DNA of 64,000 nucleotides, from contig NZ_CP089746.1 in assembly GCF_029541745.1 (NCBI RefSeq), positions 4,659,559 to 4,723,558 on the forward strand. The letters are read 5' to 3'. Made by a program: the position numbers and the translations under genes. This DNA is from Streptomyces sp. LX-29. GTDB lineage: Bacteria > Actinomycetota > Actinomycetes > Streptomycetales > Streptomycetaceae. Under the pieces are notes generated by a model. That model was not told where the DNA came from, did not search any database, and worked only from the letters and a program-made list of their open reading frames with translations. Numbering within the stretch: the first letter of the stretch is position 1; each line of letters opens with the position of its first letter. Below, in pieces: positions 27,238 through 34,099 of the stretch.

Positions 27238-28023
27238 GTGGCCGGCCACATCGACAACGCGGTCGTCATCCAGGCCCCGATGGACCTGGTGTGGGGCATG
27301 ACCAACGACGTGACCTCCTGGACCGAGCTGTTCTCGGAGTACCGGAAGGTCGACGTGGTGCACCGGGAGGGGAACACCGTCCGGTTCCGGCTGACCATGC
27401 ACCCGGACGAGGACGGCAAGGAGTGGAGCTGGGTCTCCGAGCGGACCGCCGACCCCCGGACCCGCACGGTCACCGCCCGCCGGGTGGAGACCGGCCCGTT
27501 CACCCACATGGACATCCGGTGGGAGTACGAACCGGACGGCGAGGGGGTGCGGATGCGCTGGATCCAGGACTTCGCCATGAAGCCCACCGCGCCCGTCGAC
27601 GACGCCGCGGCCCAGGAGCACCTCGACCGGCAGACGCTCAAGGAGATGGCCCGGATCAAGCACCTGGTGGAGGAGGCGTCCGCCGCGCGGGACGCGGCCG
27701 GCGCCGTCTTCCGGGTGCTGCTCCGCGCGGAGATCGTGGCCGGCCTGGAGGTCGACTTCGAACAGGTCTGGAGCGGGATCGGCGCGGCCGTCACCGAACA
27801 TCCGGACAACCTCGGACAGTGGTTGATGCGCAGCCGCGACGAGCCGGGCGTCTACTTCATCATCAGCGATTGGACCAACGAGGAGCGCTTCCGCGCCTTC
27901 GAGCGGAGCGCGGCGCACATCGAGCACCGCCGCAAGCTCCACCCGTTCCGCACCGGCGGCTCGATGACCGTCATGGACGTCGCCGCCGCCCTGCCCAAGC
28001 CCGTAACGGAGGAGTCGTCATGA
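27238..28023 (+). CDS. Aromatase/cyclase fused to an ABM-type domain
   Basis: A 261-aa two-domain protein. Residues 1-150 are a START/SRPBCC aromatase/cyclase of the TcmN/WhiE-ORFVI type, with 'VWGMTNDVTSWTELFSEYRKVDVV' (in part: MTNDVTSWTELFSEYRKV), 'FRLTMHPDEDGKEWSWVSER' and 'WIQDFAMKP'. It would hold the nascent polyketone and direct first-ring closure. Residues ~158-250 ('FRVLLRAEIVAGLEVDFEQVW', in part, then 'GQWLMRSRDEPGVYFIISDW' and 'FERSAAHIEHRRKLHP') look like an antibiotic-biosynthesis monooxygenase (ABM) ferredoxin-like domain. In TcmN the same position holds an O-methyltransferase. The fusion suggests cyclisation coupled to quinone-forming oxidation. GTG start 1 bp after the ACP stop. 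Confidence 0.88.
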   Translation: MAGHIDNAVVIQAPMDLVWGMTNDVTSWTELFSEYRKVDVVHREGNTVRFRLTMHPDEDGKEWSWVSERTADPRTRTVTARRVETGPFTHMDIRWEYEPDGEGVRMRWIQDFAMKPTAPVDDAAAQEHLDRQTLKEMARIKHLVEEASAARDAAGAVFRVLLRAEIVAGLEVDFEQVWSGIGAAVTEHPDNLGQWLMRSRDEPGVYFIISDWTNEERFRAFERSAAHIEHRRKLHPFRTGGSMTVMDVAAALPKPVTEESS

Positions 28024-28337
28024 GTGGCACCGGCAGCACCCGCGTCGTCATCTACTACCGGGTGCCTGAGGGCTCCGCCGACGCCCTGATCAGCGGTTAT
28101 CACGCGTCGAGCGCCGCGCTGAAGGGCACGTCCGGGCTGCTCGGCAACGAGCTGCTGCGCAACGCCCACGACCCCCGGCGGTACGCGGTGCTGAGCGAGT
28201 GGGAGGACCTGGCCGCCTTCCAGACCTGGGAGGCGGCCAAGGACCACCGGGGGCAGACCGCGCCGGTGCGCGAGTTCGTCGACCCCGATCCGCGTCCCTT
28301 CGCCGTGTACGAAGTGGTCGCCTCCTATTCCGCGTAA
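28020..28337 (+). CDS. ABM-family monooxygenase-like protein
   Basis: A 105-aa single-domain protein of the antibiotic-biosynthesis monooxygenase (dimeric alpha/beta-barrel) type. It has 'TRVVIYYRVPEGSADALIS', 'LLGNELLRNAHDPRRYAVLSEW' (in part: LRNAHDPRRYAVLSEWEDL) and 'FAVYEVVASY'. Such enzymes (TcmH, ActVA-ORF6) oxidise anthrone carbons without cofactors. It overlaps the fusion gene by an ATGA, so the operon encodes two ABM-like domains, one fused and one free; they might form a mixed dimer or act at different carbons. It is the last gene before the SARP, 139 bp away. Confidence 0.88.
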   Translation: MSGTGSTRVVIYYRVPEGSADALISGYHASSAALKGTSGLLGNELLRNAHDPRRYAVLSEWEDLAAFQTWEAAKDHRGQTAPVREFVDPDPRPFAVYEVVASYSA

Positions 28338-28476
28338 TCCGCACTTCGGCCTCCGCTTCGGTGTTCGGCCCCAGAAACCCGCGTCGCTTCTCAATCATCC
28401 AAAGGCCGACGGAATTTCGGCCGGTACGATGGGCGACGCGGGTCTGTGCTGTCGCATATCGACGGGGGAATCGATC

Positions 28477-30393
28477 ATGTCTGAGCGGCCCAACCTGCGG
28501 TTCCGAGTCCTCGGTCCGCTGGAAGTAGTTGACGAAAGCAATCGTGAATTGACCCCGGGGGCACCGAAGTTACGCCAGATCCTGGCGTTGGCGCTGGTGT
28601 TTGAGAATCGAGTCGTGCAAACCCATGAATTCGTGGACGAACTCTGGGGATCACGTCCGCCGGTGACCGCGCTGGCGACCCTCCAGTCCTACATCTACAA
28701 AGTCCGTAAACAGGTGCTCGGCGAAGAGGGGCGCGCCGCCCTGCACACCAAGCCCAACGGCTATCTGCTGACCGTCCCCGACGCCGATCTCGACCTGCGC
28801 TGCTTCGAGGAGCTCGCCGCCCGCGGCAGGACCGAGCTGGACGCCGGGGACGCCCGCCGCGCCAGCCGCTCCCTCGGCGAGGCGCTGGCCCTGTGGCGCG
28901 GCGGCCCGCTGGCCGGGGTGGAGTCCGGCGCCCTGCTGAGCGCCCAGGTCGCCCGGCTCCAAGAGAGCCGGCTGCGCACCCTGGAGCTGCGCATCCAGGC
29001 CGACTTCACGCTCGGCCGCCACCACGAGCTGATCAGCGAGCTCAAGACGCTCTGCGCGGCACACCCGTTCAACGAGGGCCTGCACGCCAAGCTGATGATC
29101 GCGCTGTACCGCTCCGGGCGGCGGTACGAGGCGCTGGAGCTCTACCAGACCTTCCGCCGCGGCCTCGTGGACGAGCTGGGCCTGGAGCCCTCGCCGCACC
29201 TGGGGCGGCTGCAGAACGCGGTGCTGTCCGGCGCGCAGACGCTGCGCGAGGACGACGCGGGGGAGCCGCCCGTGGCGGTCGTCGTGTCCGACGGGCCCGC
29301 CCCCGCGGAGGGCGGCGACCCGTGGCCCGACGCCCCCGGTGGAGAACCGGCCCACGAGGAGCCCGCGCCCGAGGGCTACGAGGCGACCCCCAGCCCCGCC
29401 CAGCTACCGCCCGACATCGGCGACTTCACCGGCCGCGCGGAGCTGCTGCACCAGTGGGAACGGCGCTTCGCGCGGAGTCGCGAGGACTCCTGTCCGCTGC
29501 CGGTGCTGTGGCTCAGCGGCCCGCCGGGCGTCGGCAAGACCACCCTGGCCGTGCACCTCGCCCACCGGCTGCGGCACGCCTTCCCGGACGGCCAGCTCTA
29601 CGCCGACCTGCGCGGCCGCAGCGCCGACCCGCCACGCCCGCGGGAGATCCTGGCGAGCTTCCTGAGCGCGGTCGGCTCCACCCGTCACCCCCGCCCTTCG
29701 GACGACCCGGACGAGTGGGGCAAGGCGTTCCGCACCTGGTGCGCGGACCGCTCGCTGCTCCTCGTCCTCGACGACGCCGCGGACGCCGCCCAGGTCCGCC
29801 CGCTGCTGCCGGGCGGCGGCCGCTGCGCCGCGCTGGTCACCGGCGCCGGCCACGGGCTGCCCGGCGCCGAGCGGGTGCTGCTGGGCCCGCTGCCCCCGCA
29901 CGAGGGCGCCGATCTGCTCGGCAGGATCATCGGCACCCGGCGCACCGAGCGGGAGCCCGCGGCCGTCGAGGAGATCGTCAGACTCTGCGGCGGCCTCCCC
30001 CTGGTGCTCCGCGCGGTCGGCATCCGCCTGGCCGCCCTGCCCAGTTGGCCCCTCCTCAAGCTCGCCCACCGCCTCGCCGACGCCCGCCGTCGCCTGGACG
30101 AGGTCAGCCTCCCCGGCATGGACCTCCGCCCCGCCTACGCGGCCGGCTTCGGCCGCCTCCGCGAGCGCGAGCGCATCGCCATCCTGCTGCTCGGCGCCGT
30201 CGGCCCCGAGGAGTTCACCTCCGACGACGCGGCCCGACTCCTCGGCCACGACGGCGCGGGCGTCGAGGGCGTGCTCGCCCCGCTGGTGGAGCAGCACCTG
30301 CTCCAGGTCCGCGGCGGGGACGGCTGGACGATCCGCTACTCGGTCCCGGAGCTGGTCCGGGCCTATATCCGGGAGCGGTTGGTGGGGGACTAG
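28477..30393 (+). CDS. AfsR/SARP-family pathway regulator with a TTA codon
   Basis: A 638-aa large SARP. Residues 1-95 form the OmpR-like winged helix ('LRFRVLGPLEVVDESN'), 100-250 the bacterial transcriptional activation domain ('CFEELAARGRTELDAGD', 'FNEGLHAKLMIALYRSGRRYEALELYQ' in part), and about 325-638 an NB-ARC-type ATPase with a P-loop at 348-356 (GPPGVGKTT) and 'LLLVLDDAADAAQVRPLLPG'. Codon 32 is TTA (28570-28572), so full translation should need bldA. The first ~70 codons have lower GC than the rest. The direction and position after the ABM gene make it the likely activator of the polyketide operon. ATG at 28477 chosen; an earlier in-frame start at 28429 has no ribosome site. Four TTCGGCC-like words lie in the leader (28345-28422). 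Confidence 0.93.
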   Translation: MSERPNLRFRVLGPLEVVDESNRELTPGAPKLRQILALALVFENRVVQTHEFVDELWGSRPPVTALATLQSYIYKVRKQVLGEEGRAALHTKPNGYLLTVPDADLDLRCFEELAARGRTELDAGDARRASRSLGEALALWRGGPLAGVESGALLSAQVARLQESRLRTLELRIQADFTLGRHHELISELKTLCAAHPFNEGLHAKLMIALYRSGRRYEALELYQTFRRGLVDELGLEPSPHLGRLQNAVLSGAQTLREDDAGEPPVAVVVSDGPAPAEGGDPWPDAPGGEPAHEEPAPEGYEATPSPAQLPPDIGDFTGRAELLHQWERRFARSREDSCPLPVLWLSGPPGVGKTTLAVHLAHRLRHAFPDGQLYADLRGRSADPPRPREILASFLSAVGSTRHPRPSDDPDEWGKAFRTWCADRSLLLVLDDAADAAQVRPLLPGGGRCAALVTGAGHGLPGAERVLLGPLPPHEGADLLGRIIGTRRTEREPAAVEEIVRLCGGLPLVLRAVGIRLAALPSWPLLKLAHRLADARRRLDEVSLPGMDLRPAYAAGFGRLRERERIAILLLGAVGPEEFTSDDAARLLGHDGAGVEGVLAPLVEQHLLQVRGGDGWTIRYSVPELVRAYIRERLVGD

Positions 30394-30402
30394 GGCCCGT
30401 TC

Positions 30403-30714
30403 TCATGGCGTGGAGGCGACCGGTTCGCCGTGCTCCCTCCCTTGGCCCGCGACGGTCAGTCGGCACTGGCCGTCCTCGCAGGAGCGCTCCAGGCGGCCCC
30501 GGGAAACGGTCTGCGCCAGCCCGACCATCCAGCACATCGGGCACCCTCGCAGCGCGAGCAGGCCGACCGGCAGGAGCGCCAGGCTGACCGGCCCGACGGC
30601 CGGGATGAGTGCGACCGAGCCGACCAGCGCGCCGAATCCCACCGCGCCGCGCACCAGGTGCCGGGGCAGGGAGGCGCTCGCGAAGTCGGGGCCGTCAGCC
30701 TTCGTTCCGGTCAT
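30403..30714 (-). CDS. Small two-helix membrane protein with Cys pairs
   Basis: A 103-aa protein with a hydrophobic middle (about residues 18-60: 'LVRGAVGFGALVGSVALIP', 'VSLALLPVGLLALRGCPMCW') followed by a cytoplasmic or external tail with 'SCEDGQC'. The CPMC and CEDGQC pairs could bind metal or sense redox. The form resembles DUF2892/YgaP-type membrane proteins, but I am not sure of the family. It overlaps the ECF sigma gene by 20 bp and is the downstream member of that unit, so a role as its anti-sigma or signal protein is possible. GGAGGGG precedes the ATG. It converges with the SARP gene (9-bp gap). Confidence 0.72.
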   Translation of the reverse strand: MTGTKADGPDFASASLPRHLVRGAVGFGALVGSVALIPAVGPVSLALLPVGLLALRGCPMCWMVGLAQTVSRGRLERSCEDGQCRLTVAGQGREHGEPVASTP

Positions 30715-31276
30715 CGTCCCCTCCAGGAGCTGAGTCGGGTGTGGCGTGAAGCGTGTGTCGAACCGCCGCGCGGGCTCGGTGGAGACGCGATTTCATCGCC
30801 GCCGTACTGAGGCCCAGCGCGTCGGCGACCGCCCGTCCGCTGTGGCCCTGGATGTCTCGCATGATCAGCACCCGCCGCTGGTCGGGCGGCAGGGCCGCGA
30901 CCGCCGCCGCCACCCTGCCCGCGTCCAGGCGGCGCAGTGCCTCGTCCTCGGCCGAGTCCACGGCGGTGTCCGGCACCGGTGAGTCGTCCCGCACCATCGC
31001 CCGTGCGCGCCGTAGACACTCGTTGCGGACGATGCGGAACATCCACGACGCCAGTGCGCCGGAGGCCCGCAGCATCCCGATCTTGCGGTACAGGATGATC
31101 AGGGCTTCCTGCGCCGCGTCCTCGGCGTCCTCCCGGGTCGCGCAGAGGGAGCGGGCGAAACGCTGAACGTTCGGGTGTGAGCCCGAGACCAACGCGGCGA
31201 TCGAATCGACATCACCGCGCTGCGCGGCGACGATCAGCGGTTCGCTGGGCCAGGCCGAGTCAGCCACGCCCACCAC
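30695..31276 (-). CDS. ECF-type RNA polymerase sigma factor
   Basis: A 193-aa sigma-70 family factor of the extracytoplasmic function group. Region 2 covers about residues 25-95 ('AEDAAQEALIILYRKIGML', 'LASWMFRIVRNECLRRAR') and region 4 about 118-175 ('LPPDQRRVLIMRDIQGHSGRAVADALGLSTAAMKSRLHRARAAVR' is continuous in the protein; the key parts are LPPDQRRVLIMRDI and STAAMKSRLHRARA). No long C-terminal extension is present. It is the middle gene of three overlapping ones: a 46-aa membrane peptide upstream (17-bp overlap) and the Cys-pair membrane protein downstream. The start is one of two adjacent GTG codons at 31276. Confidence 0.9.
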   Translation of the reverse strand: MVGVADSAWPSEPLIVAAQRGDVDSIAALVSGSHPNVQRFARSLCATREDAEDAAQEALIILYRKIGMLRASGALASWMFRIVRNECLRRARAMVRDDSPVPDTAVDSAEDEALRRLDAGRVAAAVAALPPDQRRVLIMRDIQGHSGRAVADALGLSTAAMKSRLHRARAAVRHTLHATPDSAPGGDDDRNEG

Positions 31277-31400
31277 GCTTGCGCTTGAGGGCGAGCACGC
31301 AGGTGCAGAGCAGCACCACGCCGACGGCGATACCGATACCGATGATCACGACAACCTCCAGATCCGTCCCGACGTTCGTCGGTACAGCGATAAGAGGCAC
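31260..31400 (-). CDS. Short single-pass membrane peptide upstream of the ECF sigma gene
   Basis: A 46-aa frame starting at GTG 31400 (VPLIAVPTNVGTDL-), with one strongly hydrophobic helix (EVVVIIGIGIAVGVVLLCTC) and a basic tail (ALKRKRGGRG). The pattern is that of a small type I membrane peptide with its C-terminus in the cytoplasm. It overlaps the sigma gene start by 17 bp, so translation is probably coupled. The ribosome site is weak. The same frame extends upstream to 31613, but that extra part has no coding character. Too short for any family call. Confidence 0.5.
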   Translation of the reverse strand: MPLIAVPTNVGTDLEVVVIIGIGIAVGVVLLCTCVLALKRKRGGRG

Positions 31401-31539
31401 GGGCCACCCGAAAGGATTCAGCCCGCGTCCGGATCGCGCCCCCTCATGGTGCTGACCTGCCGCCAGAGGTCGGGGATCGGCCCCGCCGAAGCGGCCGCTG
31501 AGCCGCTGACCTGCACCTTCACGGCTCCGCCCCCTGTCG

Positions 31540-31612
31540 TGGTGCCACTGGCGACGCGGGTGGCGCCATAAATGGATCGCTGTGGCGCCATCGATGTGCC
31601 ATGATGGTGCCA
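31540..31612. promoter_or_regulatory. Array of four TGGYGCCA boxes at 21-22 bp spacing
   Basis: Eight-base near-palindromes occur at 31540 (TGGTGCCA), 31561 (TGGCGCCA), 31583 (TGGCGCCA) and 31605 (TGGTGCCA). Start-to-start distances are 21, 22 and 22 bp, about two helical turns, so all face the same side of the DNA. The array lies in the divergent control region between the membrane peptide/ECF operon (left) and the GtrA-like gene (right), next to the hairpin at 31619. It looks like a cooperative operator; the binding protein is unknown. Confidence 0.65.
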
Positions 31613-31618
31613 CGGGTG

Positions 31619-31653
31619 GCGCACCCCTCGGTCTCGCAGGCCGAGGGGTGCGC
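31619..31653. terminator. Perfect 13-bp hairpin in the divergent intergenic region
   Basis: GCGCACCCCTCGG and CCGAGGGGTGCGC enclose a 9-nt loop, followed by GTTTGGGG. It lies 35 bp before the GtrA-like gene and right after the TGGYGCCA array. Its form is that of a terminator, yet it stands between divergent genes, so it may be an attenuator or insulator in the leader of the GtrA-like gene rather than the end of a transcript. Confidence 0.55.
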
Positions 31654-31687
31654 GTTTGGGGAGTAAGCCATCGGGGGGCGCATCATC

Positions 31688-32206
31688 ATGGGGACAGCAC
31701 AGAGTCACGAGCCGGCGACGCTCGGCGCCTTCACCGCCTTCGCCCGCTTCGCGCTCTGCGGCGGCGGGGTGGGGATCGCCTCCAGCTTCGCCGTGACGGC
31801 CCTCGCCTCCTGGATCCCCTGGGCGCTGGCCAACGCCCTCATCACCGTGGTCTCCACGCTCCTCGCCACCGAGCTGCACGCCCGCTTCACCTTCGGCGCG
31901 GGCGGCCGCGCGACCTGGCGCCAGCACGCGCAGTCGGCCGGGTCCGCGGCGGCCGGGTACACGGTGACCTGTGCGGCGATGCTCGTCCTGCACCAACTGG
32001 TGGCGGCGCCCGGTGCGATGCTCGAACAGGTCGTCTACCTGACCGCCTCCGCGCTCGCCGGCGTCGCGCGGTTCGCGGTGCTGCGCCTCGTCGTCTTCGC
32101 GCGGAACCGCACGCAGACCGCCGCCTCCGTCCGCACCGCCGCTCCCGTGTACGCCGCGGTGGCCCGTACGTCGGCCGACCCCGCGGCACTGTGCCGCGCC
32201 GCCTGA
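31688..32206 (+). CDS. GtrA-like four-helix membrane protein
   Basis: A 172-aa protein with four hydrophobic segments (about residues 18-40, 46-66, 84-105 and 112-135) and the GtrA-type features 'FARFALCGGGVGIASSFAVTAL' (in part: RFALCGGGVGIASSFAV), 'LITVVSTLLATELHARFTFG' and 'LRLVVFARN'. GtrA proteins are thought to help flip or place polyprenyl-linked sugars or to assist cell-wall glycosyltransferases. The C-terminal ~35 residues are an Ala/Thr-rich tail not typical of the family. It is single, with a 14-bp-stem terminator after it. A second, more typical GtrA gene is at 48627. Confidence 0.8.
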   Translation: MGTAQSHEPATLGAFTAFARFALCGGGVGIASSFAVTALASWIPWALANALITVVSTLLATELHARFTFGAGGRATWRQHAQSAGSAAAGYTVTCAAMLVLHQLVAAPGAMLEQVVYLTASALAGVARFAVLRLVVFARNRTQTAASVRTAAPVYAAVARTSADPAALCRAA

Positions 32207-32223
32207 CTGTTTCGAATGAGCGT

Positions 32224-32256
32224 GGAGCCCACCCCGCGCCATGCGGGGTGGGCTCC
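32224..32256 (+). terminator. Hairpin terminator after the GtrA-like gene
   Basis: A perfect 14-bp stem (GGAGCCCACCCCGC / GCGGGGTGGGCTCC) with a 5-nt loop starts 18 bp after the stop codon. It also sits 25 bp beyond the last DUF397 gene, so it can serve both converging units. Confidence 0.85.
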
Positions 32257-32280
32257 GAGTGGTTCCGGCCGCCGTCGACC

Positions 32281-32496
32281 TCAGGCGAGGGGCGCGCCTT
32301 TCGCGACAGCGGTGACGAACGCCTTCCAGGCGGGGGTGGCGAAGACGAGGGCGGGGCCGTCAGGGTTCTTGCTGTCCCGGACGGGGACGGCGCCGGTAGC
32401 AGCGAACTCGGGGGCCCATTCGAGGCAGTTGCCACCGCCGTTGCTGTAGCTGGACTTCACCCATTTCGTGCTGGAGAGGTCTGGCGTGTTGGCCAT
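32281..32496 (-). CDS. DUF397 protein (copy 1)
   Basis: A 71-aa DUF397 protein: 'WVKSSYSNGGGNCLEWAP' at the N-terminus and 'VPVRDSKNPDGPALVFATPAW' (key part PVRDSKNPDGPAL) at the C-terminus. DUF397 proteins are typically encoded next to XRE/DUF5753 regulators in Streptomyces and act as their small partners (BldB/WhiJ-like systems are the best-known relatives). Here it is the last of three tandem copies. About 114 bp of it (32311-32424) is nearly identical to the corresponding part of copy 3, with one mismatch noticed. Confidence 0.88.
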   Translation of the reverse strand: MANTPDLSSTKWVKSSYSNGGGNCLEWAPEFAATGAVPVRDSKNPDGPALVFATPAWKAFVTAVAKGAPLA

Positions 32497-32535
32497 GAGT
32501 GCGCCTCCAATGCGTGCCGGATGTTGCCGGGCGTC

Positions 32536-32760
32536 TCAGGCGTCGAGAGGTTCGCGTTCCGCGATGGCGGCGAGGAACGCCTTCCATGCCGGTGTGGCGA
32601 AGACTAGGGCTGGGCCGTCGGGGTTCTTGCTGTCACGAATAGGGACTCCAGTCGGGTAACTGTCCAACACCTCTACGCAGTTGTCCGGCTCGGAGCTGCT
32701 GTAGGACGACTTGCGCCAGCCGACGAGCGTGGCGGCGTCCGGAATGATGCGCTTAGGCAT
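32536..32760 (-). CDS. DUF397 protein (copy 2)
   Basis: A 74-aa DUF397 protein with 'GWRKSSYSSSEPDNCVEVLDS' (in part: WRKSSYSSSEPDNCVEV) and the conserved 'VPIRDSKNPDGPALVFATP'. Its first half differs clearly from copies 1 and 3, while the C-terminal motif is nearly the same. Its start overlaps the end of copy 3 by 8 bp, and 39 bp separate it from copy 1, so the three are co-transcribed. Different N-terminal halves could give the regulator alternative partners. Confidence 0.88.
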   Translation of the reverse strand: MPKRIIPDAATLVGWRKSSYSSSEPDNCVEVLDSYPTGVPIRDSKNPDGPALVFATPAWKAFLAAIAEREPLDA

Positions 32761-32986
32761 GATGGCAGGGGCCGAAGCGCTCGCCTTCGGCGAGGGCGGT
32801 GACGAACGCCTTCCAGGCGGGGGTGGCGAAGACGAGGGCGGGGCCGTCAGGGTTCTTGCTGTCCCGGACGGGGACGGCGCCGGTAGCTGCGAACTCGGGG
32901 GCCCATTCGACGCACTGCCCGCCGTTGCCCTGGCTGTAGCTGGACTTCACCCATATCGCGCCGGAGAGGTCTGGGGTGGTGGTCAT
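32753..32986 (-). CDS. DUF397 protein (copy 3)
   Basis: A 77-aa DUF397 protein with 'IWVKSSYSQGNGGQCVEWAP' and 'VPVRDSKNPDGPALVFATP', ending in an unusual 'GPCHHA'. It directly follows the XRE regulator. The XRE frame runs on through its first 140 bp in another reading phase. A 114-bp segment (32798-32911) is a near copy of copy 1, 487 bp away, pointing to recent duplication or gene conversion. Confidence 0.88.
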   Translation of the reverse strand: MTTTPDLSGAIWVKSSYSQGNGGQCVEWAPEFAATGAVPVRDSKNPDGPALVFATPAWKAFVTALAEGERFGPCHHA

Positions 32987-33791
32987 GGTGGTACGCCTCC
33001 AAGACGTGCCGGATGAGGGCGAGGGATTCGTTACGTGGCAGGGCGTCGGCGCGCAGCCGCTCGTAGGCCGCGCGGGCTTCGGCCACCACTGCCGGATTGT
33101 CGTCTACCTGCCCCCGTTGATAGGTCTCTTCGTAAAGGATCTCGGTTCCGTCCGGCCGTGTCAGCACATTGAACGAGTCTCCTCCCGACGGGGTGCCCGC
33201 GGTGAAGGGGAGGACCTGGATGTCGATGTGCCGCGACTCCGTCGCGGCCAGTAGGTGCCGAAGCTGTCCCCGCATGACCTCGGCGCCGCCTACGCGGGAC
33301 CACAGGACCGCTTCATGCAGGATCACCCACAGCGACGGCGGCTTCGGCCTGTCGAAGATCTCGCGACGCCGCAAGCGCTCATCCACGCGGGCTTTGATCT
33401 GGATGGGCGTCTCGTCCGGGTGTGCGGCCCGAAAGATGGCCTCTGCGTACTCAGGCGTCTGCAGTATGCCCATGACGAACGTGCTGGAGTAGTCGCAGTT
33501 GTTCCGCGCCTCGCGCTCCAGTTTCAGGTACGGGATGAACCAGATCGGGTTCCGGCTGTCGGCCGCGCGCTCCCGCAGCCGCGCGTAGATGCCGGTCGTG
33601 CCGAACACCTTGTCGCACTGTTCCGCGAACTGCGGAGAGGCCAGTTGGTGCCCCGTCTCGACCTTGCTGACGTAGGGCTGCAAGCAGTACAGCTCGCTCG
33701 CCAGTCGCTGCTGTGACCACCCGCGGGATTCCCGGGCGAGTTTGATCTCCCGGCCGAACCAGGAGGCGGCGTCTTCGGGTTCCTCGTTCAT
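32847..33791 (-). CDS. XRE-family regulator with DUF5753 domain, extended C-terminus
   Basis: A Scr1/WhiJ-type regulator. Residues 8-70 are the helix-turn-helix ('GREIKLARESRGWSQQRLAS', 'LQPYVSKVETGHQLASPQFAEQCD' in part), and about 85-275 the DUF5753 domain ('NPIWFIPYLKLEREA', 'FVMGILQTPEYAEAIFRA', 'FTAGTPSGGDSFNVL'). The family normally ends near 'ESLALIRHVLEAY', at about 33005. Here no stop follows and the frame continues for about 50 residues of Arg/Pro-rich sequence that is simply the DUF397 gene in another phase. Loss of the natural stop or a small frameshift is likely. It is divergent from the small-protein operon at 33983. Confidence 0.85.
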   Translation of the reverse strand: MNEEPEDAASWFGREIKLARESRGWSQQRLASELYCLQPYVSKVETGHQLASPQFAEQCDKVFGTTGIYARLRERAADSRNPIWFIPYLKLEREARNNCDYSSTFVMGILQTPEYAEAIFRAAHPDETPIQIKARVDERLRRREIFDRPKPPSLWVILHEAVLWSRVGGAEVMRGQLRHLLAATESRHIDIQVLPFTAGTPSGGDSFNVLTRPDGTEILYEETYQRGQVDDNPAVVAEARAAYERLRADALPRNESLALIRHVLEAYHHDHHPRPLRRDMGEVQLQPGQRRAVRRMGPRVRSYRRRPRPGQQEP

Positions 33792-33982
33792 GCGTTCAAC
33801 TCCCCAGCATTCCGGCGAGCTTGGGAATGGCCGGAACGCTGGTCAGCGTACGCCCGCACAGCGACGCTTGCACTACACACAGTCATGACCGCACCAGAAG
33901 GTGTGGCAGGAGACGCAAGGACCCCCGCGACGCGCGAACGTCCGGGGGCGTGGCCATCAACCACTAGGAGGTTGACGACGTC

Positions 33983-34099
33983 ATGGACCCTATCCGAACG
34001 ATCTTCAAGGCGTTGTTGGGTTTGCTACTTCCCGCCTCCGGGCGGCACCGCGCCAGCGGACCCCGACACGCGTACCGGGTGGGGGTGGCGGCCCGATGA
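33983..34099 (+). CDS. 38-aa basic peptide
   Basis: A short frame starting MDPIRTIFKALLGLLLPASG and ending in a basic tail (RHRASGPRHAYRVGVAAR). It has an amphipathic or hydrophobic first half (IFKALLGLLLP). A strong AGGAGG lies 11 nt before the ATG, and the stop overlaps the next gene's start (ATGA). Similar leader-like peptides starting 'MDxxRxxxxxLLxLLLPxxGRHR' occur before such genes in Streptomyces, from memory. It may serve as a coupled leader or a small membrane-active peptide; the function is unknown. Confidence 0.6.
   Translation: MDPIRTIFKALLGLLLPASGRHRASGPRHAYRVGVAAR

Noticed and set aside
22671..28337. Spore-pigment (whiE) locus
   Set aside because: The KS/CLF/ACP/cyclase core is similar, but there is no cupin gene or FAD hydroxylase, a large SARP with a TTA codon is attached, and the set sits at an apparent insertion point. 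Not fully excluded without KS phylogeny.
31619..31653. Riboswitch in the leader of the GtrA-like gene
   Set aside because: Only one simple hairpin is present in a 35-nt stretch, with no alternative pairing or conserved aptamer that I can recognise.
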